Positions 42,881 through 50,849 of a stretch of 64,000 nucleotides of DNA are shown here, piece after piece; position 1 is the first letter of the stretch, and every line of letters begins with the position of its first letter. The translations under genes were made by a program, and so were the position numbers. The stretch is from Nostocoides sp. Soil756 (GTDB lineage: Bacteria > Actinomycetota > Actinomycetes > Actinomycetales > Dermatophilaceae), in the NCBI RefSeq assembly GCF_001428065.1, contig NZ_LMSE01000001.1, positions 52,656 through 116,655 on the forward strand, written 5' to 3'. A model generated the notes under the pieces. It ran no database searches. It was not told where the DNA came from and was given only the letters and a program-made list of their open reading frames with translations.

Positions 42881-43894
42881 ATGACGGCTCAGGTGACCGG
42901 AACCGACATCCTCGACGTCGCGCGCGAGCAGGTGCTCGAGCGCGGGGTCGCGCTCACCCACGAGCAGATCGTGGCGGTCCTCGAGACCGGCGACGACCGC
43001 CTCCAGGACCTGCTGGCGCTGGCCCACGAGGTGCGTCTGAAGTACCAGGGCCCGAGCGTCGAGGTCGAGGGCATCGTGTCGCTCAAGACGGGCGGCTGCC
43101 CCGAGGACTGCCACTTCTGCTCGCAGAGCGGGCAGTTCACCTCGCCGGTGCGCTCGGTGTGGCTCAACATCCCCGAGCTCGTGCGGGCCGCGAAGGAGAC
43201 CGCCGCCACCGGGGCCAGCGAGTTCTGCATCGTCGCGGCCGTGCGCGGGCCCGACGAGAAGCTGATGCAGCAGATGCGCGAGGGCGTGGCCGCCATCCGC
43301 GCCGCCGTCGACATCCAGGTCGCCGCGTCCCTGGGGATGCTGACCCAGGAGCAGGTGGACGACCTGGTCGACATGGGGGTCCACCGCTACAACCACAACC
43401 TCGAGGCCGGGCGCTCGTACTTCCCGAACGTCGTCACCACGCACTCCTTCGACGAGCGGCTCGAGACCTGCCGCATGGTCAAGGACTCCGGGATGGAGCT
43501 GTGCTGCGGCGGCCTCGTCGGGATGGGCGAGACGGTCGAGCAGCGGGCCGAGCTGGCCGCGCAGCTGGGCGAGCTCGAGCCGCACGAGGTGCCGCTGAAC
43601 TTCCTCAACCCCCGCCCGGGCACGCCGTTCGGCGACCTCGAGCCGATGCCCGCCAACGACGCGCTGCGCACCATCGCGGCGTTCCGGCTGGCGCTGCCCC
43701 GGACCATCCTGCGCTACGCCGGCGGCCGCGAGCTGACCCTGGGTGACCTCGGGACGCGCGACGGGCTGCTCGGCGGCATCAACGCCGTCATCGTGGGCAA
43801 CTACCTGACGACGCTGGGACGCGACCCTCGCGAGGACCTGGCACTGCTCGACGAGCTCGAGATGCCGATCAAGGCCCTCAACGAGACGTTCTGA
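42881..43894 (+). CDS. bioB: Biotin synthase
   Basis: A 337-residue radical SAM enzyme that inserts sulfur into dethiobiotin, the last step of biotin synthesis. The iron-sulfur motif is C73-x3-C77-x2-C80 ([13 protein letters not shown]). [28 protein letters not shown], with its second-cluster ligands, and [11 protein letters not shown] are conserved. Start ATG 42881. The BsaP-like gene follows after 5 bp. bioA, bioF and bioD lie 1-6 kb downstream. Confidence 0.95.
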   Translation: MTAQVTGTDILDVAREQVLERGVALTHEQIVAVLETGDDRLQDLLALAHEVRLKYQGPSVEVEGIVSLKTGGCPEDCHFCSQSGQFTSPVRSVWLNIPELVRAAKETAATGASEFCIVAAVRGPDEKLMQQMREGVAAIRAAVDIQVAASLGMLTQEQVDDLVDMGVHRYNHNLEAGRSYFPNVVTTHSFDERLETCRMVKDSGMELCCGGLVGMGETVEQRAELAAQLGELEPHEVPLNFLNPRPGTPFGDLEPMPANDALRTIAAFRLALPRTILRYAGGRELTLGDLGTRDGLLGGINAVIVGNYLTTLGRDPREDLALLDELEMPIKALNETF

Positions 43895-43899
43895 GCGCG

Positions 43900-44145
43900 A
43901 TGGTGTTCGCCGACGCGGGCGCGCACGAGCCGGTGGCGCGGGCCGGTGACCCCGGGGCGTGGTGCGGCCAGTGCGGGCTCGCGCTGGCCGAGGGCGACCA
44001 TGCGGGCTGCGCGCGGCGGGCCGAGCTCGAGCCGCCGCGCTTCTGCGTGCACTGCCGCCGCCGGATGGTCGTGCAGGTAACGCCCGGGACGTGGACGGCC
44101 ACCTGCAGCCGGCACGGCAGCGTCGAACGCTCCACCTGGCACTGA
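43900..44145 (+). CDS. Biotin synthase auxiliary protein (BsaP-like)
   Basis: An 81-residue Cys-rich protein: [16 protein letters not shown] in the N-terminal half, then CVHCRRRM, and C-SRHG near the end. The cysteines and histidine could bind zinc or iron-sulfur. Location 5 bp after bioB and size fit the small auxiliary protein (BsaP) that actinobacterial biotin synthases need, whose proposed role is to support the auxiliary iron-sulfur cluster. Placement in that family is by size, cysteine pattern and position. Confidence 0.75.
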   Translation: MVFADAGAHEPVARAGDPGAWCGQCGLALAEGDHAGCARRAELEPPRFCVHCRRRMVVQVTPGTWTATCSRHGSVERSTWH

Positions 44146-44177
44146 CCCCCTCCCCAGCACCCTCCCCCTCGCCTCCG

Positions 44178-44234
44178 CGCGAATGTGTGTGAAGAGCCTC
44201 GGGCATCCAGGGGGTTTTCACACACGTTCGGGGT
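44178..44234. terminator. Dispersed hairpin, copy 2 (imperfect)
   Basis: The arm CGAATGTGTGTGAAGA pairs with TTTTCACACACGTTCG across a 25-nt centre, with one T-G wobble and a mismatch near the outer end. It starts about 33 bp after the BsaP-like stop. It shares the GTGTGTGAA/TTCACACAC core with copies 1 and 3 and is the most degenerate of the three. Confidence 0.65.
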
Positions 44235-44260
44235 CAGCGCACCTCGGGAATGCGCGCCGA

Positions 44261-44278
44261 TGGTTGACTGTTCAACCA
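44261..44278. promoter_or_regulatory. Palindromic operator before the FMN reductase
   Basis: TGGTTGA-CTGT-TCAACCA is a perfect 7+4+7 dyad 50 nt before the reductase GTG. The inner TTGACT could serve as a -35 element, so a regulator bound here would cover the promoter. Dyads with TTGA-N-TCAA cores are typical of MarR and related winged-helix repressors. Confidence 0.55.
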
Positions 44279-44328
44279 CGAGGTCAGTGTCGACCCGTCC
44301 CGGCCCCCGACCTCCCCCAGGAGTCCCT

Positions 44329-44883
44329 GTGAACGTCCTCGTCCTCGTCGGCAGCCTGCGCGCCGGCTCCACGAACCGCCAGCTCGCCGACGCCGCCACC
44401 GCGCACCTGCCTCAGGGCGTGCAGGCGACCGTGTTCGAGCGGCTCGCCGACCTCCCGCACTACTCCGAGGAGCTCGACCACGACGACGCGCTGCCCCAGG
44501 TCGCCCGCGACCTGCGCGAGGCCGTCGCCGACGCCGACGCCCTGCTGCTGGTCACTCCCGAGTACAACGGCTCGATGCCGAGCGCCCTCAAGAACGCCGT
44601 CGACTGGGTCTCGCGCCCGCGCGGCGCGGCCGCCATCGCCGGCAAGCCGGCCGCGGTGGTGGGCGCCAGCGGCTCCCCGCGCGCCGCGCAGTGGGCCCGC
44701 GAGGAGGGCGTGAAGGTCCTCACCGTCGCCGGGGCCGCGGTCATCGAGGACACCGTGGGCGTCGGCGCCTCGTTCCAGGCCTTCGAGGAGGGCCGGCTCT
44801 CCGACGCCGAGCTCGACGCCGCCCTGCGCGCCCTCGTGCAGCGGCTCGCCGGCACGGTCGAGGACGCCCGCTCGGCCGCCTGA
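44329..44883 (+). CDS. NADPH-dependent FMN reductase
   Basis: A 184-residue flavodoxin-fold reductase. VLVLVGSLRAGSTNRQLADAA at the N-terminus binds FMN phosphate, and LLVTPEYNGSMPSALKNAVDWVS near residue 80 is the family signature. It probably reduces flavins, quinones or azo compounds. GTG at 44329 is chosen because AGGAG lies 6 nt upstream; the longer frame runs back through the hairpin. The location between bioB and bioA may be chance, although reduced flavin could help biotin synthase. Confidence 0.85.
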   Translation: MNVLVLVGSLRAGSTNRQLADAATAHLPQGVQATVFERLADLPHYSEELDHDDALPQVARDLREAVADADALLLVTPEYNGSMPSALKNAVDWVSRPRGAAAIAGKPAAVVGASGSPRAAQWAREEGVKVLTVAGAAVIEDTVGVGASFQAFEEGRLSDAELDAALRALVQRLAGTVEDARSAA

Positions 44884-44902
44884 CGCACGCCTCCCGCCAC
44901 GA

Positions 44903-44965
44903 GTCGAGGGGCCAGAACACGCGGATGCCGCCAGCCGGATCATCGGGGTGTCCTGGCCCCTCGAC
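44903..44965. terminator. Long hairpin after the FMN reductase
   Basis: GTCGAGGGGCCAGAACAC (44903-44920) and GTGTCCTGGCCCCTCGAC (44948-44965) pair over 18 bp with one mismatch, enclosing 27 nt. It starts 19 nt after the reductase stop and ends 76 bp before bioA, so it is well placed to terminate or attenuate transcription. It belongs to neither dispersed family. Confidence 0.65.
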
Positions 44966-45041
44966 CGCCATCCGGAGGATGCGGAGCCCCGGGATCCCCG
45001 TGGTGCAGCGGCTCCCGCCCGGCGCGGCATGATGGCCCGCG

Positions 45042-46358
45042 ATGGACGACCTCGACCCCGACGCGCTGCTCGCCTACGACCGCGAGCACGTCTGGCATCC
45101 GTACTCGTCGGCGCTCACCCCCACGGACGCCTACCTCGTCGAGTCCGCCGAGGGGGTGCGGCTGCGGCTGCGCGCCCCGGGCGGTGAGGCCCACGAGGTG
45201 GTCGACGCCATGAGCTCGTGGTGGTGCGCGGTCCACGGCTACCGGGTGCCCGAGCTCGACGCCGCCGCCCGCGACCAGCTGGGCCGGATGAGCCACGTGA
45301 TGTTCGGCGGCCTCACCCACGAGCCGGCCGTGGGGCTGGCCCGGCGCCTCCTCGACCTCGCGCCGGCCGGGATGGAGCACGTCTTCCTCGCCGACTCCGG
45401 GTCGGTCTCGGTCGAGGTCGCGATGAAGGCCGCGCTCCAGTTCCACCTCGCCGCCGGCCGGCCGCGGACCCGCTTCTTCACCGTGCGCGGCGGCTACCAC
45501 GGCGACACCTTCTCGCCGATGTCCGTCACCGACCCGGTCGGCGGGATGCACGCCCTCTTCCGCGGGGTGCTTCCCGAGCACGTGTTCGCGCCGCGCCCCC
45601 CGGCCGGCGTGGACCGCACCGACGACGACCCCGAGCTCGTCGCCTGGGAACGCACCACGCGGGACCTCTTCGCGCAGAACGCGTCCCACGTGGCAGCGGT
45701 CATCGTCGAGCCCGTGCTCCAGGGCGCCGGCGGGATGCACGTGTACGCCCCCCGGGTGCTCGACGTGCTGCACGACCTGGCGCGCGAGCACGGCGCCCTC
45801 GTCATCCACGACGAGATCGCCACCGGCTTCCACCGCACCGGGCCGCGCTGGGCGGGCGACCGGGCCGCGCACACCCCCGACATCCTGTGCGTCGGCAAGG
45901 CCCTGACCGGCGGCTACCTCACCCTGGCCGCGATGCTGTGCACCCGCGAGGTGGCCGAGGGCGTCAGCCGCGGGGAGGCCGGCGGCCTGATGCACGGGCC
46001 GACCTTCATGGGGAACCCGCTGGCCTGTGCCGTCGCGAACGCCAACCTCGACCTGCTGGCCGCCCGCGACACCGAGGCCGAGGTGGCGCGGGTGGAGCGC
46101 GGCCTGGCCTCGGGGCTGGCCCGGGCCGCAGCCCTCGCCTCCGTGGCGGAGGTCCGCACCCTGGGGGCCGTCGGCGTCGTGCAGCTGCGCGAGCCGGTGC
46201 GGGTGGCCGAGGTGACGGCGGCGGCCGTCCGGCGCGGGGTGTGGGTGCGCCCGTTCCGTGACCTCGTCTACACGATGCCGCCCTTCGTCACCTCCGACCC
46301 CGACCTGGCGCTGCTGACGGCCGGGCTGGTCGGCGCGGTGGCCGACGTGCACGGCTGA
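45042..46358 (+). CDS. bioA: Adenosylmethionine-8-amino-7-oxononanoate aminotransferase
   Basis: A 438-residue class III aminotransferase that converts KAPA to DAPA using SAM as amino donor. HVWHPYSSALTPTDAYLVESAEGVRL at the start is diagnostic of BioA, as is SSWWCAVHGYRVPELDAAA. GGYHGDTFSPMSVTDPVGGMHALF follows near residue 148, and the PLP lysine is in VGKALTGGYLTLAAML near 286. Start ATG 45042. It converges on the PPOX gene with 9 bp between stops. Confidence 0.93.
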   Translation: MDDLDPDALLAYDREHVWHPYSSALTPTDAYLVESAEGVRLRLRAPGGEAHEVVDAMSSWWCAVHGYRVPELDAAARDQLGRMSHVMFGGLTHEPAVGLARRLLDLAPAGMEHVFLADSGSVSVEVAMKAALQFHLAAGRPRTRFFTVRGGYHGDTFSPMSVTDPVGGMHALFRGVLPEHVFAPRPPAGVDRTDDDPELVAWERTTRDLFAQNASHVAAVIVEPVLQGAGGMHVYAPRVLDVLHDLAREHGALVIHDEIATGFHRTGPRWAGDRAAHTPDILCVGKALTGGYLTLAAMLCTREVAEGVSRGEAGGLMHGPTFMGNPLACAVANANLDLLAARDTEAEVARVERGLASGLARAAALASVAEVRTLGAVGVVQLREPVRVAEVTAAAVRRGVWVRPFRDLVYTMPPFVTSDPDLALLTAGLVGAVADVHG

Positions 46359-46367
46359 GACCGCGGG

Positions 46368-46784
46368 TCAGTCGGCCTTGGCCTCGCCCCAGCCGTGCCA
46401 GTTCGTGACCTCGACCCAGCAGCTGATGCGAGCCCGGTCGCGCGTCGGGTAGTCGCGGCCGCCGTAGTGGTTGGACAGGCGGTCGATGTCGGCGAGGGCG
46501 CGCTCGGGGTCGTCGTCCCACCGCACCACCCGTCCGCGCACACTGACGTGGGTGTACCACTCGCCCTCCTTCAGGGCGGTGAGCGCGACCTCGGGGTGCT
46601 CGCGCATCCACGAGACCCGCGCGCGCTCGGCGTCCATGTTGAGCAGCACGGTGCCGTCGTCCTCGACGAGGTACCAGGTGGCGACCGACATCGGCGCGCC
46701 GCTGGGCAGCAGCACCGCGACGACGGCGGGGTTGGGCCGGGCGAACAGCTCGGCGACATCGGCGGGCAGTGGGGCCTTGGGCAC
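46368..46784 (-). CDS. PPOX/F420-type split-barrel oxidoreductase
   Basis: A 138-residue flavin- or F420-binding split-barrel protein. LPADVAELFARPNPAVVAVLLPSGAPMSVATWYLVEDDGTVLLNMDAERARVSWMREHPEVAL is the pattern of actinobacterial PPOX-class F420-dependent enzymes (TIGR03618-like). The C-terminal half is WYTHVSVRGRVVRWDDDPERALADIDRL. GTG at 46784 has AAGGAG 5-6 nt upstream. Substrate unknown. Confidence 0.8.
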   Translation of the reverse strand: MPKAPLPADVAELFARPNPAVVAVLLPSGAPMSVATWYLVEDDGTVLLNMDAERARVSWMREHPEVALTALKEGEWYTHVSVRGRVVRWDDDPERALADIDRLSNHYGGRDYPTRDRARISCWVEVTNWHGWGEAKAD

Positions 46785-46853
46785 GGGGACTCCTTCGGAG
46801 GACGGGTGTCCCTCCAGGATGCCCCCTCGCGACGACACGGACCCGGGGCCCGC

Positions 46854-47228
46854 TCAGCGGGACGCCTGGCGCTGCACCACCGCCAGCGCCTCGTCGGTGC
46901 CGATGCCGAGCACCCGGGTCCGTTCGAGGTAGGCGGCCGCCGCCTCCTCCAGCGCGACCGCCGGGGTCGCCGCGGCGGGGGGGTGGGGCGCCACCCGCGT
47001 CCCGCCCCCGCGCCGCGACCGCACGTAGCCGGCCGCTTCGAGCTCACGGTAGGTCCGGGCCACGGTGCCGGGGGCGAGCCCGAGGTCGGCAGCCAACTGG
47101 CGCACCGGGGGCAGCCGGTCGCCGGGGGCCAGCACGCCGCTGCCGACGAGGTCGGCCAGCTGGCGGCGCAGCTGCTCGTATGGCGGCGTGGGGTCGAGGA
47201 CGTCGACCGTGACGGCCTGCAGGGTCAT
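46854..47228 (-). CDS. GntR-family regulator, YtrA subgroup
   Basis: A 124-residue regulator. The GntR winged helix is PPYEQLRRQLADLVGSGVLAPGDRLPPVRQLAADLGLAPGTVARTYRELEAAGYVRSRRGGGTRV, and a short C-terminal helical dimerisation region follows, which is the YtrA layout. YtrA-type regulators generally control the ABC or membrane genes beside them. Here the partner is the upstream membrane gene: its stop overlaps this ATG by 4 nt, so the regulator is the second gene, the reverse of the usual order. Confidence 0.88.
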   Translation of the reverse strand: MTLQAVTVDVLDPTPPYEQLRRQLADLVGSGVLAPGDRLPPVRQLAADLGLAPGTVARTYRELEAAGYVRSRRGGGTRVAPHPPAAATPAVALEEAAAAYLERTRVLGIGTDEALAVVQRQASR

Positions 47229-48172
47229 CGGACCGGCGCCCCCACCGGGGTCGCCTCCCCCGGGAGGGGACGGGGCAGATCGTCGACGCGGATGGTGGGC
47301 GTCACCAGCAGGGCGCCGAGAGCGGCGGCGCCGGCGACGAGCGCCACCGGCCCGACGGCGAGGGCCACCCAGCGGACCACCGCCTGGGTCACCGACATCG
47401 GGCACTCGCCGGGCTGCAGCCCCGCGGCGATGAGCACCGCCACCGGCCCGAGGGTGCCGAGCACGGTGAACAGGGCTGCGGTGAGGATGGTGCCGGCCGA
47501 CCAGCGGCGCAGCATCGAGTCCAGACCGAGGCTCTCGGGCTGCGGGCGGGGCCGCCGGGTGACCGCCACCAGGGCGGCCAGCACGAGGAGGGCGGCCACG
47601 CCGAGGGCGGCCGCCAGCGGGACCGCGTAGAAGGAGCCCGGCCACGGCCCACGCGAGGACCACGCCGACACGAGCGCCCCGTCGACCATCACCCGGCACC
47701 GCTGGGTGAACGAGCGCCCCGCCCGCTGCAGGTCGTCGGGGCCGCCCCAGGCGGCGCCGAGCGCCAGGGCACCGGCCAGCAGGACACCGGCCACCCCGAC
47801 CAGGGCGGTGCGCACCGGCGGCAGGATGCCGCGCACCGTGCGGGTCTCGACCACCGCGGTGCGGCGCACGCCGACCCGGGGCCGAGCGGTGAGCTCCCCG
47901 ACGATGGTGCCGAGGAGGACGCCGATGCCCAGGAGCGCGGGGGCCAGGGCGACCAGTCGGCCGAGGGCGTCCACCGACTGCCCCACGGTGAGCGCCAGGG
48001 CGGCCGCGACGAGCCCGGCGAGCAGGCCGCCTACTCGCCACGCCCGGGCGTGGCGGGCGATGCGCACCACCTCGGCGTGCTCGTTCACGCCCACGGTGAC
48101 GAGGTGACGCCGGGCCAGCGCGACCACGAAGGCCACCAGCGCGATCGGCAGTGACAGGACGGCGAGCCCCAT
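47225..48172 (-). CDS. Membrane protein coupled to a GntR regulator
   Basis: A 315-residue protein with about seven to eight hydrophobic segments; no family recognised with certainty, though layout resembles DUF1648-like membrane proteins near YtrA regulators. A segment near residue 145-180 (GPDDLQRAGRSFTQRCRVMVDGALVSAWSSRGPWPG) looks extracytoplasmic. Start at 48172 with GGAGGGG 3-4 nt upstream; the longer frame starting at 48214 has no such site. No ABC ATPase lies here, so the usual YtrA partner is missing. Confidence 0.7.
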   Translation of the reverse strand: MGLAVLSLPIALVAFVVALARRHLVTVGVNEHAEVVRIARHARAWRVGGLLAGLVAAALALTVGQSVDALGRLVALAPALLGIGVLLGTIVGELTARPRVGVRRTAVVETRTVRGILPPVRTALVGVAGVLLAGALALGAAWGGPDDLQRAGRSFTQRCRVMVDGALVSAWSSRGPWPGSFYAVPLAAALGVAALLVLAALVAVTRRPRPQPESLGLDSMLRRWSAGTILTAALFTVLGTLGPVAVLIAAGLQPGECPMSVTQAVVRWVALAVGPVALVAGAAALGALLVTPTIRVDDLPRPLPGEATPVGAPVR

Positions 48173-48354
48173 GACCCCTCCAGTTGTGTCGAACGATTGG
48201 TACAAGAGGAGCATGGCCGCGAGACCCGCCTTGTGTCAACCATCTGTCACAAACCGCAGCCATCCCGCGACGGGGCGCCTTCCTCCGCCTGCCTGCGACG
48301 GGCGCGTCCCGGCTCCGCGGGTGGCATCCGCGCACCCGTGGCAGGATCGGTGAC

Positions 48355-49482
48355 GTGACGCGCCCGCTCGACTGGATCAGGGATGCCGCCGCGGCCCGGG
48401 AGGACGCGGGGCTGGTCCGGCGGCTCTCGGTGACCAAGAGCGCCGACGCCGTCGACCTCGCCGGCAACGACTACCTGGGCCTGCGGCACCACCCTGCGGT
48501 GGTCGCCGGGGCGGTCGCCGCGGCCGAGACCTACGGCACCGGGGCGGGCGCATCCCGCCTGGTCACGGGCACCCTCGACATCCACGAGGAGCTCGAGGCG
48601 GCGCTCGTCGCCCTCACCGGCGCCCCGAGCGCCCTGGTGCTCTCGAGCGGGTACACCGCCAACCTCGCCGCCCTGACGACCCTGGCCGACGCCGGCACCC
48701 TGGTCGTCAGCGACGAGCACGCCCACGCCTCCCTCATCGACGGATGCCGCCTCTCGAGGGCCGCCGTCAGCGTGGCCCGGCACAACGACCTCGAGCACGT
48801 CGCCGAACTGCTCTCGCGCCGCGACACCCCGCGGGCCGTCGTCGTGGCCGAGTCGATCTACTCCGTCCTGGGCGACGCCGCCCCCGTGGAGGACCTCGTC
48901 GCCCTCACCCAGGAGGCCGGCGCGCTGCTGGTCATCGACGAGGCACATGCCCTCGGGGTCATCGGGCCCGGGGGCGGGGGACTCGTCGCGCGGGGCGGGC
49001 TGTTCGACGCCGAGCACGTGGTCGTCACCTCCACCCTCTCGAAGTCGCTCGCGGCCCAGGGCGGCGTCGTGCTCGCCCATCCCGACGTCCGCGAGCACCT
49101 GGTCAACACCGCGCGGCCCTTCATCTACGACACCGGGCTGGCGCCCGCGTCGGCCGGCGCCGCGCTGGCCGCCCTCGGGGTGCTGCGCGACCACCCCGAG
49201 CTACCGGCCCGCCTGCACGCCAACGCGACCCGCCTCGCCGAGGCCCTCGGCGTCGACGCCCCCGAGGGGGCCGTCATGTCGGTCGAGATGGCCGGCCCGC
49301 ACGAGACCGTCGAGGCGGTCGACGCCGCTCGCGCCCACGGGGTGCGCATCGGGGCGTTCCGGCCGCCGTCGACCCCCGACGGCTCCTCGCGCCTGCGCCT
49401 GACCGCGCACGCCGACCACAGCGCGCACGACCTCGACCGCGCCTGCGCCGTGCTCGCCGCCCTCCTCCCGGCCCGGGTCTGA
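48355..49482 (+). CDS. bioF: 8-amino-7-oxononanoate synthase
   Basis: A 375-residue PLP enzyme that condenses pimeloyl-ACP or -CoA with alanine to KAPA. LAGNDYLGLRHHP, YGTGAGASRLVTGTLDIHEELE, DEHAHASLIDGCRLS and the PLP lysine in TSTLSKSLAAQGG near residue 229 are all as expected. GTG start at 48355. bioD follows after 10 bp, forming the bioFD unit. Confidence 0.93.
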   Translation: MTRPLDWIRDAAAAREDAGLVRRLSVTKSADAVDLAGNDYLGLRHHPAVVAGAVAAAETYGTGAGASRLVTGTLDIHEELEAALVALTGAPSALVLSSGYTANLAALTTLADAGTLVVSDEHAHASLIDGCRLSRAAVSVARHNDLEHVAELLSRRDTPRAVVVAESIYSVLGDAAPVEDLVALTQEAGALLVIDEAHALGVIGPGGGGLVARGGLFDAEHVVVTSTLSKSLAAQGGVVLAHPDVREHLVNTARPFIYDTGLAPASAGAALAALGVLRDHPELPARLHANATRLAEALGVDAPEGAVMSVEMAGPHETVEAVDAARAHGVRIGAFRPPSTPDGSSRLRLTAHADHSAHDLDRACAVLAALLPARV

Positions 49483-49492
49483 GCGCGCCCCG

Positions 49493-50200
49493 GTGTCCGA
49501 CCCACGCGCCCTCCCCTCCGTCGTCCTCGTCACGGGCACCGGCACCGACGTCGGCAAGACCGTCGTCACCGCTGCCCTCGCGGCCCTGGTCCGTGCCCGG
49601 GGGAGCCGGGTGGCGGTGGTCAAGCCGGCCCAGACCGGGGTGCTGCCCGGTGAGCCCGGCGACCTCGACGGCGTGCGCGCTCTCGCGGGCGACGACCTCG
49701 AGACCCACGAGCTCGTCCGGCTGCGCGACCCGCTGTCCCCCGAGGCCGCGGCCCGTCGCGAAGGCGTCGCCCTCCCACCGGTCGCGCTGCACGCCAGGCG
49801 CATCGGCGAGATCGCGGCGGCCACCGACGTCACCCTCGTCGAGGGGGCCGGTGGCCTGCTGGTGCGGATGGACGCCCGCGGGGGCACGCTCGCCGATCTC
49901 GGTACGGCGCTGCGCTACAAGGGGGTGTCGTGCGGGGCGGTGCTCGTGGCCTCGGCCGGCCTCGGGGTGCTGAGCACCGCGGCCCTGACGGCCGAGGCGC
50001 TGACGGCCCGCGGCCTCCCGCTGCTCGGCGTGGTCGTCGGGTCGTGGCCGTCCGAGCCGGGACTGGCCGAGACCGAGAACCTGTACGACCTGCCGCGGGT
50101 CACCGGGGCGCCGCTCTGGGGCCGGGTGCCCGCAGGGGCCGGGGCGCTCACGGCCGCGGCGTTCTGCGAGGCCGCCCCCGGCTGGTTCAGCATCGGCTGA
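49493..50200 (+). CDS. bioD: Dethiobiotin synthetase
   Basis: A 235-residue ATP-dependent carboxylase that closes the ureido ring of dethiobiotin. LVTGTGTDVGKTVVTAALAAL is the P-loop, VVKPAQTGVLPGEPGD the substrate-binding stretch, and VEGAGGLLVRMD the conserved VEGAGG motif. GTG start 10 bp after bioF. It finishes the three-piece biotin set together with bioA and bioB. Confidence 0.93.
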   Translation: MSDPRALPSVVLVTGTGTDVGKTVVTAALAALVRARGSRVAVVKPAQTGVLPGEPGDLDGVRALAGDDLETHELVRLRDPLSPEAAARREGVALPPVALHARRIGEIAAATDVTLVEGAGGLLVRMDARGGTLADLGTALRYKGVSCGAVLVASAGLGVLSTAALTAEALTARGLPLLGVVVGSWPSEPGLAETENLYDLPRVTGAPLWGRVPAGAGALTAAAFCEAAPGWFSIG

Positions 50201-50252
50201 CCGCCTCGACTCCCCGCGCCACCCGACTCCGTGCGGAAGGCAGGATGGAGGC

Positions 50253-50771
50253 ATGAGCGCGTCCCCCGAGCCGTACCGCGTCACCGTCGTCTGCCACGGC
50301 AACATCTGCCGCTCGCCGATGGCCGAGTTCCTGCTGCGCGAGGCGTTCGACGAGGCCGGCCTGGGCGACCGGGTGGTCGTCGACTCGGCCGGCACCTCCA
50401 GCGAGGAGCTCGGCAACGGCGCCCATCCCCGCACCGTCGCGACCCTGCGCCGGCACGGGCATCCGGACGTCGGATGGTCCGAGCACCGCGCCCGCCAGTT
50501 CCGCGCCGACGCCTTCGACGACAGCGACCTCGTCCTGGCCGCCGACCACCCGCACGACGAGCGCCTGCGCCGCATCGCCCGGGACGAGAGCGACGCCGCC
50601 AAGGTCCGGCTGGTCCGCTCGTTCGACCCCGTGGCCGTGGCCGCCGGCGAGCTCGGGATGGACGACCCCTGGTACGGCGGTGACGCCGAGTACGAGCAGA
50701 CCTACGCCGAGATCCGCGCCGCCGTGCCGGGCATCGTCGAGTACGTCCGCCGCGAGGTCGACGGCGCCTGA
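50253..50771 (+). CDS. Low-molecular-weight protein tyrosine phosphatase
   Basis: A 172-residue phosphatase. The phosphate-binding loop CHGNICRS spans Cys14 (nucleophile) to Arg20, and the general acid is the Asp of MDDPWYGG near residue 137. In Actinobacteria these enzymes remove phosphates from tyrosine kinases that control capsule or metabolism, and some are secreted. No kinase is in the window. Confidence 0.9.
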   Translation: MSASPEPYRVTVVCHGNICRSPMAEFLLREAFDEAGLGDRVVVDSAGTSSEELGNGAHPRTVATLRRHGHPDVGWSEHRARQFRADAFDDSDLVLAADHPHDERLRRIARDESDAAKVRLVRSFDPVAVAAGELGMDDPWYGGDAEYEQTYAEIRAAVPGIVEYVRREVDGA

Positions 50772-50774
50772 CCG

Positions 50775-50801
50775 CGCCCGCGGGCCCGGCCCTCGCGGGC
50801 G
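50775..50801. terminator. GC hairpin after the phosphatase
   Basis: CGCCCGCG and CGCGGGCG pair over 8 bp around 11 nt, starting 4 nt after the phosphatase stop and ending about 49 bp before purB. A possible terminator; GC richness makes chance pairing common here. Confidence 0.4.
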
Positions 50802-50849
50802 GCCGGACGCCGGGACCGGGCGCCGCGTCACCTCTGGGAGGATGGGCCC

